A stretch of 57,275 nucleotides of DNA from Bacteroidota bacterium (GTDB lineage: Bacteria; Bacteroidota; Bacteroidia; Bacteroidales; UBA4417): the NCBI GenBank assembly GCA_013376995.1, contig JACAAZ010000017.1:1-57275 (forward strand). The letters are read 5' to 3'. A program made the position numbers and the translations under genes. Positions 25,754 to 32,405 of the stretch are shown piece by piece; position 1 is the first letter of the stretch; every line of letters begins with the position of its first letter. The notes under the pieces are model-generated. The model searched no databases and had not been told where the DNA came from. It was given only the letters and a program-made list of their open reading frames with translations.

Positions 25754-26012
25754 GTCACACTTCGGCTGCGCTCAGTGTGACTCGTTTATTTTTTGGCTGC
25801 GGTCAGTGTGACTTTTACTCATTATTCTGTTGCGCCAGTGTGACTCGTCGTTTATTTTTCGGCTGCGCCAGTGTGACTTTGTGTACTATTTCAGGTTATG
25901 CTCAGTGTGACTCTTCACTCATTATTCGGCTGCGCTCAGTGTGACTCGTCGTTTATTATTCGGCTGCGCTCAATGTGACTTGGACAAGGATGCTGGCTGC
26001 GGTCAGTGTGAC
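25754..26012. repeat. Eight-copy 31-34 bp array with a hairpin head
   Basis: AGTGTGAC (one copy AATGTGAC) occurs at 25774, 25805, 25837, 25870, 25904, 25938, 25972 and 26005, a spacing of 31, 32, 33, 34, 34, 34 and 33 bp. Each copy is preceded by a version of GGCTGCGCTC and followed by AT-rich filler such as TCGTTTATT. The first copy also has the inverted arm GTCACACT at 25754-25761, forming a hairpin with the 12-nt loop TCGGCTGCGCTC. The array fills the gap between the SDR and GT2 genes. It is not a CRISPR array. Confidence 0.9.
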
Positions 26013-26014
26013 TC

Positions 26015-26038
26015 GTAAGCCATGCATGCATGGCTTAC
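26015..26038. repeat. 24-bp perfect palindrome
   Basis: The half-site GTAAGCCATGCA (26015-26026) is followed directly by its exact complement to 26038, with no spacer. It starts three bases after the last array unit and ends seven bases before the hairpin at 26046. Possible protein-binding site or recombination scar. Confidence 0.85.
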
Positions 26039-26045
26039 ATCCACA

Positions 26046-26081
26046 GGCGGTCAGGCCGAGCGTAGCCGAGGCCTAGCCGCC
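26046..26081. repeat. Hairpin with the array's loop sequence over the SDR stop codon
   Basis: A 12+12+12 structure with arms GGCGGTCAGGCC and GGCCTAGCCGCC (10 of 12 pairs) around a loop which, on the minus strand, reads TCGGCTACGCTC, one base different from the array head loop. The SDR stop TAG (26073-26075) is in the first arm on the minus strand. It could stop or slow transcription, although no T run follows. Confidence 0.8.
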
Positions 26082-26804
26082 GAGCACCATATTGCTCCCT
26101 GTCACCCATTTGGATGCATCCGAAAGGAGGTAAACGATGGCATTGGCAACATCATTCGGTTCACCAAAGCCCAGGGGCATCATTTTTTCAAATTTCTCCA
26201 TCACTTCTTTCGAAATGGTCTCAGCAGCACCTTCAACCATTGGGGTTCTAACAAAGGATGGAGATATGCAGTTTGAACGTATCCCTTTGGGCGCCAGTTC
26301 AATAGCCAGGACCCTGGAATATGCTTCAATAGCAGCTTTCGTACTTCCATATAAAGACCCTCCAAAGTATGGGTATTTTGTTGCGATGGATGAAAGGAAA
26401 ACCAATGAGGCTTTGCTGTTGATCTTTTTCTTCCTTAGGAGCAAGCTCATAAGCAGGACCGGAGCTTTATAGTTGATGTCGAAAAAGTTCGACAGGTCTT
26501 CATTTCCAATAAACTTTGCGGGTAGGTGCCCCGTAATGCCGGCCGAAAATACAACTCCATCCAGTGCAGGTACCTGATCTACCAGGATTGACAATTCATC
26601 ACTCTTAGTCAAATCAGCACTGATCGATAGATTTCCATCTCCCTTAAGATTGGATAGAGCTTCCTCAAGCCTTTCATTATTCCGTCCGGTAAGAATTACA
26701 TTGGCCCCTGAGAGACTTATGATCCTGGCAGCTTCCTTGCCTATGCCTGATGAGGCACCTGTTACAAGAATGGTTTTTCCGGTAAGATCAAAAGGGTTAT
26801 CCAC
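26073..26804 (-). CDS. Short-chain dehydrogenase/reductase (FabG-like)
   Basis: 243 residues with a classical SDR fold. The cofactor loop is TGASSGIGK (about 15-23) and the active site has Ser139 (FLSS), Tyr152 and Lys156 (YGSTK). The usual NNAG is FSAG here. It ends VTGSNMVLGG, at the point where SDRs normally have VDGG, and the stop codon lies inside a repeat hairpin. It is 21 bp downstream of the KASIII gene, and the two with ACP form an apparent operon. The expected reaction is NADPH reduction of a 3-oxoacyl-ACP made by the KASIII, giving a 3-hydroxyacyl group. Reduction of a sugar or other ketone is an alternative. Confidence 0.88.
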   Translation of the reverse strand: MDNPFDLTGKTILVTGASSGIGKEAARIISLSGANVILTGRNNERLEEALSNLKGDGNLSISADLTKSDELSILVDQVPALDGVVFSAGITGHLPAKFIGNEDLSNFFDINYKAPVLLMSLLLRKKKINSKASLVFLSSIATKYPYFGGSLYGSTKAAIEAYSRVLAIELAPKGIRSNCISPSFVRTPMVEGAAETISKEVMEKFEKMMPLGFGEPNDVANAIVYLLSDASKWVTGSNMVLGG

Positions 26805-26825
26805 AATTCAAAAATAAGTGTAGAA

Positions 26826-27881
26826 TCAATAATCAATAACCGGGGGACAAACTACCTTATTGGCTTCTATGGCAACAGATCCCCAGGAAAGCCCAACCCC
26901 GAAACCGCAGGTCAGCAGGTTTACTTTTCCGCCTGTAATCTGCTCTCTGAGTTCAGAAACTATGGTTAGTGGAATGGAAGCAGAGCTTGTATTTCCGTAT
27001 TTCCTGATGGTATAGGGAACTTTTTCCTTTTCCAGCTTCATCATCTTCCGGATGGTTTCATTCATCAGGAGGTTAGCCTGGTGAAAGACAAAATAATCAA
27101 AATCGGCAGGTGTTCTCGAAATATCCTGCAAGAGTTTCTTGACATTTGGAACTACTTCTCTCAGTGCGAAGTTAAAGACTTCTATTCCGTTCAGTGCTAT
27201 TTGCAGGCGATTGCGATAAATCCCGGTGCCGTATTTTTTCTGATCAAATGATTTTTTACTGATAAAATTCCGCATCCCGCCATCCTGTATGATAATAGCG
27301 TCGTAACCTGATCCATCCGATTCAAGGTTAAAATGAATAGGAACTGCAGATTCATTGTATTCAAATGCAGTTGCAGTTGCAGCATCCCCAAAAAGTGGAT
27401 ATGTGCTTTTGTCACGATATGAGGCAGTCAGCGTGGAAATATCGCCAACCAGGAGTAAGCCTTTTTTGATTTTGGAAGCATACATCATGCTTGCCATAGC
27501 TGAAATGCCGTACACCCAGCCGGAACAGCCAAGGCCTATGTCATAAGCAACACAGCTATGGGGTAAACCAAGCCTGTCCTGGATAATGCCTGAAGTTGAG
27601 GGTATGATGTAATCGCGTGACTGGCTAATGAATACCAGTAACTCTATTTCCTGTTTATTCCATCCCAATTCCTGTATCAGCTTTTCGGCAGACGCAACAC
27701 AAAGATCAGAAGTGGCTGTGCCTTGTTCAGCGACACGACGCTTTTCCACTCCAACGGTCTTTACCAGCATCTCCCTGTCTTTTACCGGGATCCATTTATA
27801 ATCCAGGTTAGAAACTTCAGTTTTAGGAACTGCAGCGGCGATACCAGCCATCCTCACATTGGGAATGGAAAAAATTGCCAT
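26826..27881 (-). CDS. 3-oxoacyl-ACP synthase III family protein (KASIII/FabH-like)
   Basis: 351 residues with the KASIII catalytic triad in order: Cys119 in DIGLGCSGWVYGI, His267 in FVFHQAN, and Asn297 in RKYGNTSSASIP. These enzymes condense an acyl-CoA starter with malonyl-ACP. The gene sits between an ACP (5 bp upstream) and an SDR (21 bp downstream), which is a dedicated mini fatty-acid set rather than the housekeeping fab cluster. I know such KASIII/SDR/ACP trios from Bacteroidota surface-polysaccharide loci, where they supply hydroxyacyl decorations for amino sugars; this is the inferred role here. The sequence between positions 210 and 230 (KKSFDQKKYGTG) is family-variable. Confidence 0.92.
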   Translation of the reverse strand: MAIFSIPNVRMAGIAAAVPKTEVSNLDYKWIPVKDREMLVKTVGVEKRRVAEQGTATSDLCVASAEKLIQELGWNKQEIELLVFISQSRDYIIPSTSGIIQDRLGLPHSCVAYDIGLGCSGWVYGISAMASMMYASKIKKGLLLVGDISTLTASYRDKSTYPLFGDAATATAFEYNESAVPIHFNLESDGSGYDAIIIQDGGMRNFISKKSFDQKKYGTGIYRNRLQIALNGIEVFNFALREVVPNVKKLLQDISRTPADFDYFVFHQANLLMNETIRKMMKLEKEKVPYTIRKYGNTSSASIPLTIVSELREQITGGKVNLLTCGFGVGLSWGSVAIEANKVVCPPVIDY

Positions 27882-27886
27882 GACAA

Positions 27887-28117
27887 CTAGAGCTTAGATT
27901 TGACGGTTTCGTATAAGTCGTTGATGGTCTTGGATTTCTGAATGTCTTCTGCATTTATTGCAGCCCCGTATTCTGTCTTAACCATAGCGATCAAAATCAG
28001 GGCGTTTATACTGTTCCAATCGAAAACTTCACGAAAATTTGTTTCAGGAGTAAGCTTACCGGGAACGATATCCTCAAATTCAGCTTCAATATTTTTAATA
28101 AAATCTTCAAGGGTCAT
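27887..28117 (-). CDS. Acyl carrier protein
   Basis: The likely start is MTLEDFIKNIEAEFED at 28117, giving 76 residues; the frame is open nine codons further. The phosphopantetheine serine is in DWNSINALILIAMV (Ser36 from this start), in place of the usual DSL. This variant, with the EYG that follows, is typical of ACPs located in polysaccharide loci rather than of the housekeeping AcpP. It is the first gene of the ACP-KASIII-SDR operon and divergent from the B12 radical SAM gene. It would carry the growing acyl chain to the KASIII, the SDR and finally an acyltransferase such as the GNAT. Confidence 0.9.
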   Translation of the reverse strand: MTLEDFIKNIEAEFEDIVPGKLTPETNFREVFDWNSINALILIAMVKTEYGAAINAEDIQKSKTINDLYETVKSKL

Positions 28118-28228
28118 GGCAGGGTAATTAGGAAGGTGTAACATCTAAGGCAAAAGTAAACAAATTTAACAGATTCCATTTTTAATGGTTCGATTTATCT
28201 ATATATAGCAAAATCTGAATTTGTTGAT

Positions 28229-28236
28229 TATATTTG
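28229..28236 (+). promoter_or_regulatory. TAnnTTTG -7 element before the B12 radical SAM gene
   Basis: TATATTTG lies 33 bp before the GTG at 28269, in the 151-bp divergent region shared with the ACP operon. No clear -33 element is visible. Confidence 0.4.
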
Positions 28237-28268
28237 CTCAACACAGATGGAATATTATACTGAATTAG

Positions 28269-29663
28269 GTGCTGGAGAAAAAGAAAAAAAGACTGCTTCT
28301 AATAAATCCGATTAACCCTGTTGACAAGGGATTCGTTGTCAGTATTCCCGGGCGCTACCCTCCGCTGGGATTAGGTTATGTAGCAGCTTTAACACCTTCC
28401 GACTGGGAAGTTTATATCCTGGATGAAGCTTTCAAACCTTTTGCATTCCGTGATGCCGACCTGGTTGGCTTCACAGCATTTACATTTACCGCACCCAGGG
28501 CTTATGAACTGGCAGCCATTTATCGTGAAAGAGGGATACCAACCGTTCTCGGGGGGATACATGCTTCCATGATGCCTGAAGAAGCCAGGCAATATATGGA
28601 TGCTGTTGTGATTGGAGAAGCAGAATCAGCCTGGCCACAGCTTATTGCTGATTTTGAAGCCGGCCAGATGAAGAATGAATACCATGGTGGCCTAACAGAT
28701 CTGAAAAACCTGGTAAAACCGCGCCACGACCTCTTCCATCCGGATTATTGGTTTGCTTCAATATTCACAACCCGTGGATGTCCCAGCAATTGCTCATTCT
28801 GTTCAGTTACCTCTTTCAATGGAGCCAAGCAGCGTTTCCGCCCCGTGGAGGAAGTATTGGATGAGATTGCCATGGTAAAGCAAAAATTGATCTTCTTTGT
28901 AGACGACAACATCATTGGGTACGGTACAGAGGCCAGGGAGCATGCTTTGGCAATTTTCAAGGGGATGGCAGAACGCAAGCTGGATAAGATCTGGTTTTCG
29001 CAGGCTTCCCTTAATTTCGGCGATAACGATGAATTGTTACAGGCTGCCAGTAATGCAGGATGCAGGATGATCCTTCTTGGAATTGAGTCGGAAAAGGCAG
29101 AACAATTGAAATCAGCCCACAAGAACTTCAATCTGAAACGGCTGGATAAATATTCAACTACCTTCAGGAATATCCATAAGCATAACATAGCTGTCCTTGG
29201 CACCTTCATATTCGGCCTTGACGGCGACAACAAACAGGCACTCTACCAGAGAGCCGAATATATTCTCAGATCGGAAGTTGATGCTTACCAGACAACCATT
29301 TTGACACCCTTGCCGGGAACAACGCTTTACAAGCAGATGGTGGAAGATGACCGCTTGTTGAAAACCAATTTCCCAGCCGACTGGAGTTCATTCCAGTTTT
29401 TCAGGGTAAATTTCAAGCCAAAGTCCATGCATCCTGTCGAGCTTTTTGAGACCATGGTGGATATCTGGTCACACATTTACCGCCGCAGGGTCATCGAGTG
29501 GAAAGCGGTCAAGACCTTCTGGAATATGAGAAGCTGGAATTTACAACTTTGGTTCACCAGGGGCTGGCAAGCTACATTATGGGCCTATCACACCAACTGG
29601 ATTTACCGGAACCTGATTATGGGGAAATCGAAGAAGAACAGGATACGGCTTGGAGAACAATAA
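28269..29663 (+). CDS. B12-binding domain radical SAM protein
   Basis: 464 residues. The N-terminal Rossmann-like cobalamin domain (INPINPVDKG, PPLGLGYVAAL, VGFTAFTFTAPRAYE, VLGGIHASMMPEEA) is followed by the radical SAM motif TRGCPSNCSFCSV with cluster ligands Cys171, Cys175 and Cys178. FFVDDNIIGY and LLGIESE follow, as in the BchE/HpnJ-like group. Members of this class methylate or rearrange unactivated carbons in lipids, sugars and natural products. The C-terminal 100 residues are rich in Trp and Arg. The start is a GTG at 28269. The gene lies between the acyl-chain operon and a membrane acyltransferase, so a lipid or glycolipid substrate is a reasonable guess. Confidence 0.9.
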   Translation: MLEKKKKRLLLINPINPVDKGFVVSIPGRYPPLGLGYVAALTPSDWEVYILDEAFKPFAFRDADLVGFTAFTFTAPRAYELAAIYRERGIPTVLGGIHASMMPEEARQYMDAVVIGEAESAWPQLIADFEAGQMKNEYHGGLTDLKNLVKPRHDLFHPDYWFASIFTTRGCPSNCSFCSVTSFNGAKQRFRPVEEVLDEIAMVKQKLIFFVDDNIIGYGTEAREHALAIFKGMAERKLDKIWFSQASLNFGDNDELLQAASNAGCRMILLGIESEKAEQLKSAHKNFNLKRLDKYSTTFRNIHKHNIAVLGTFIFGLDGDNKQALYQRAEYILRSEVDAYQTTILTPLPGTTLYKQMVEDDRLLKTNFPADWSSFQFFRVNFKPKSMHPVELFETMVDIWSHIYRRRVIEWKAVKTFWNMRSWNLQLWFTRGWQATLWAYHTNWIYRNLIMGKSKKNRIRLGEQ

Positions 29664-29725
29664 GCAGCCTGAGTATTTCAGAAAATTTGGTCGGTTCAAC
29701 CCATTTTTGCTGAATTCTGAATCTG

Positions 29726-29733
29726 TATCTTTG
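29726..29733 (+). promoter_or_regulatory. TAnnTTTG promoter before the acyltransferase
   Basis: TATCTTTG 20 bp before the ATG at 29754, with TTTG at 29706-29709 as a possible -33 element (16-bp gap). This is the most complete Bacteroidota-type promoter seen in the window. Confidence 0.5.
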
Positions 29734-29753
29734 CCAGTTCTAACCTGGATTAG

Positions 29754-30881
29754 ATGAAATCACGCATTGTCTATCTCGATAACATCCGTATCGTTCTTAT
29801 CTCCTACGTAATAGCAGGGCACATTTCAGTTGCCTATGGAGCTATCGGAAGGGGGAACTGGTACTATATCGAGCCGGTGCATGATTTCTTAACCAAAGCC
29901 GTTCTTTACCTTTTCGATATGCTGGCGTATTCATTCCTGATGGCCATGTTTATTTTTATAGCCGGGTATTTTACACCAGCTTCCCTGGCAAAAAAAGGAA
30001 CCTTTAAATTCCTGAAAGAACGCAGCTTACGATTATTTATTCCTTTGGTTTTTTACTACTTCCTGCTTGGACCTGTAGTGAAATATATCAGCCAACTGGC
30101 AAAAGGAGAAACTGGCAGTCTCGGCAGGTTCTTTGCAGATATGTATCATTCAGGAGTTTACGGATATATGGGCGTAATGTGGTTTGTTGAATTGATACTG
30201 GTATTTTCATTTGCCTATGCTGCTTATAAATACTTTTTCCCGGATGGGATCTGGCAATTAAAAAGTGAAGATTTTCCAGTTAACCGGAGAATACTGGTTT
30301 TTATCCTGTTTTTCGGATTGGCCAGTTTCCTTTCGCGTGTTTTATTCCCGATGGGAGGAGGCTATATGGCGGCCCGGCCGCTTGCCTCCATCGTGCTGTT
30401 TGCAACTTCTTTCTTTTTGGGGACCATTGCCTGGAAATACAACTGGCTCGAAAAAATGCCCGAAGATTCAGCCCGGCTTTGGTTTTGGGTTGCCCTGGCA
30501 GTGATGGTGCTACCCCTGGTTGCATTCGTGATTTTGAGGAAAAGCATTGGTTTTACAACCATTAGAGGTGCCGGTTCTGCAGCATCTCTTCTTTACTCCT
30601 ATTGGGAAGTGATAAAATGTATTGGAACCGGGATGATATCTATTGTAGTGTTCAGGAAATATTTCGACAGGCAGGGTAAGATAGCCGGCGCGATGGGACG
30701 GAGCGCCTTTGCAGCCTATGTACTGCATCCACTTGTATGTGTTTTGATCATGTGGGCTTTGGCATCTGTTTCTATCCACCCGCTGCTTAAGTTCAGCATC
30801 GTTGCTCCTACAGCATTGGTGGGAACTTTCGGGGTATCCTGGCTTTTTCTCCAGATCCCTGGGGTAAATAAAGTATTCTAA
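29754..30881 (+). CDS. Acyltransferase 3 family membrane protein (OafA-like)
   Basis: 375 residues with about ten transmembrane helices. The N-terminus YLDNIRIVLISYVIAGHIS has the LDxxR...H pattern of the acyltransferase 3 family, in which the His is needed for catalysis; LKERSLRLFIPLVFYYFL fits the family's RxxRIxxP region. These inner-membrane enzymes move acyl groups, usually acetyl, to sugars or lipids on either face of the membrane. The gene follows the B12 radical SAM gene by 90 bp on the same strand and has its own promoter-like element. A role in O-acylating the surface glycan is the simplest reading. Confidence 0.88.
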   Translation: MKSRIVYLDNIRIVLISYVIAGHISVAYGAIGRGNWYYIEPVHDFLTKAVLYLFDMLAYSFLMAMFIFIAGYFTPASLAKKGTFKFLKERSLRLFIPLVFYYFLLGPVVKYISQLAKGETGSLGRFFADMYHSGVYGYMGVMWFVELILVFSFAYAAYKYFFPDGIWQLKSEDFPVNRRILVFILFFGLASFLSRVLFPMGGGYMAARPLASIVLFATSFFLGTIAWKYNWLEKMPEDSARLWFWVALAVMVLPLVAFVILRKSIGFTTIRGAGSAASLLYSYWEVIKCIGTGMISIVVFRKYFDRQGKIAGAMGRSAFAAYVLHPLVCVLIMWALASVSIHPLLKFSIVAPTALVGTFGVSWLFLQIPGVNKVF

Positions 30882-30928
30882 ACAGATTTTGCCTGAAGTT
30901 AACATTATCCGGCAGCATCATTGGAAGT

Positions 30929-32317
30929 TTAGACCTTAACTTCCTTCCATCCGCCTTTCCTGAAATAATACCAGGCCAGCAATGCAATGAATGATTCGGC
31001 AACTGGCACTGCTATAAAAACTCCGTTAGTACCCATCTTCATGAAATTTGCAAGGAAATAGGCTAAAGGAATCTGAAAGAGCCAGAATCCAACAAAATTG
31101 ATAAGAGTAGGAGTCCTGGTATCACCGGCACCATTAAGCGCCTGGGTCATTACCATGGCCAGTCCGTAAAACACAAAGCCGGAGCCTATAATCCGAAGAG
31201 CTCTTGTTCCATAATCAATAACCGAGGGTTCATGAGAAAAGAAACTAATAATAGGGTGAGCAAACAAAAGGAAGATGATTGTCACCAGGCTCATAAAAAC
31301 AGCATTGTACCTGGCGGTAAGACTTGCACTTTGTTCAGCTCTCAGCAGTTGTTTCGCCCCCAGGTTTTGCCCGACAAGTGTAGCAGCAGCATTGCTAAGT
31401 CCCCAGGCAGGCAGAATGAAGAATACAACATTCCGGATGGCAATCTGGTACCCGGCTGATGCAGTAGTCCCCCCTGTCTCGGCTACCAACCTTGCCAGTA
31501 TGATCCAGCTACCGCTGGCAATGATGAACTGAAGTGTTGCCGGCCATGCGATTTTAATTATAGATGTAACGATGCTTAGATCAAATCGAAAGTGCAGCCA
31601 ACGAAACCTGAGTATCCCGCTACCTTTGAAAAGATGGTACCCCTGGTACAAAACACCTGTTGAACGCCCTGTTACTGTTGCGATTGCGGCACCCTTTAAT
31701 CCAAAGAAATGGATCATCAGCGGGCAAAGAATAATATTCGTAAGACTTGCTATCCAAAGGCTTCTCATGGCGATTGCAGCATCCCCGGCACCCCTGAATA
31801 TACCATTGATCAGGAATAGTAGCATAATGGCCCCGCTGCCACCAAACATGATCCGGGTGAATATTGCACCGTTTGTCACAACTTCCTTACTTGCACCCAT
31901 AAAAGTGAGGATTTCGGGTGCATAAACGGCTCCGGCAAGACTGATGATTAGCGTTCCAAGCAACGAGACAACCAATGCCTGGGCTCCGGCATGTGATGCT
32001 GCTTCCGGATTTTTCTCACCAATACGGCGGGCTACGATGGCTGTTGCAGCAGTACTAATGCCAATAGCCAGGGAGTAGACGAGACTTATGACCGACTCAG
32101 TCAACCCAACTGTTGCAATGGCATCCTGTCCCAGGCGGCCAACGAAAAACATATCCACTACGGCAAAAACGCTTTCCAGGCATAGTTCCAGGATCATGGG
32201 TATGGCCAACAAGAACACAGCCACTCGCATGCTTCCAGTGGTATAATCCCGCTCCTCCCCTTTTATTGAAAGCTTGATAACCTGAATCGCGTCAGAAAGT
32301 CTGTTTCTAAATGTCAT
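30929..32317 (-). CDS. MATE family efflux transporter
   Basis: 462 residues with about 12 transmembrane helices in two related halves. The N-terminal half has PMILELCLESVFAVVDMFFVGRLGQDAIATVGLTES, a clear MATE signature. The second half has the matching ALNGAGDTRTPTLINFVGFWLFQIPLAYFLA. MATE proteins export cationic drugs or metabolites using Na+ or H+; members of the wider MOP superfamily also move lipid-linked compounds. It is convergent with the acyltransferase gene (47 bp) and 88 bp downstream of the acyl-activating enzyme gene, so it may be the last gene of that operon. Confidence 0.93.
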   Translation of the reverse strand: MTFRNRLSDAIQVIKLSIKGEERDYTTGSMRVAVFLLAIPMILELCLESVFAVVDMFFVGRLGQDAIATVGLTESVISLVYSLAIGISTAATAIVARRIGEKNPEAASHAGAQALVVSLLGTLIISLAGAVYAPEILTFMGASKEVVTNGAIFTRIMFGGSGAIMLLFLINGIFRGAGDAAIAMRSLWIASLTNIILCPLMIHFFGLKGAAIATVTGRSTGVLYQGYHLFKGSGILRFRWLHFRFDLSIVTSIIKIAWPATLQFIIASGSWIILARLVAETGGTTASAGYQIAIRNVVFFILPAWGLSNAAATLVGQNLGAKQLLRAEQSASLTARYNAVFMSLVTIIFLLFAHPIISFFSHEPSVIDYGTRALRIIGSGFVFYGLAMVMTQALNGAGDTRTPTLINFVGFWLFQIPLAYFLANFMKMGTNGVFIAVPVAESFIALLAWYYFRKGGWKEVKV

Positions 32318-32405
32318 CCTTGTAACTTGGAAGTAAAATAAGGCTCAAAGAGAGTAAATTGTTTGATCGGAATGTTTAATAAATTAATCAAGGCCTGGTT
32401 CCAGG

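Noticed and set aside
25735-25944. 69-residue open frame (Cys/Phe-rich) across the array
   Set aside because: It is a by-product of translating the tandem repeats. The period is not a multiple of three and composition is unlike any neighbour.
25754-26012. CRISPR array
   Set aside because: The conserved part is about 18-20 bp with only 12-15 bp AT-rich, similar filler between copies. There are no unique spacers of 25-40 bp and no cas genes.
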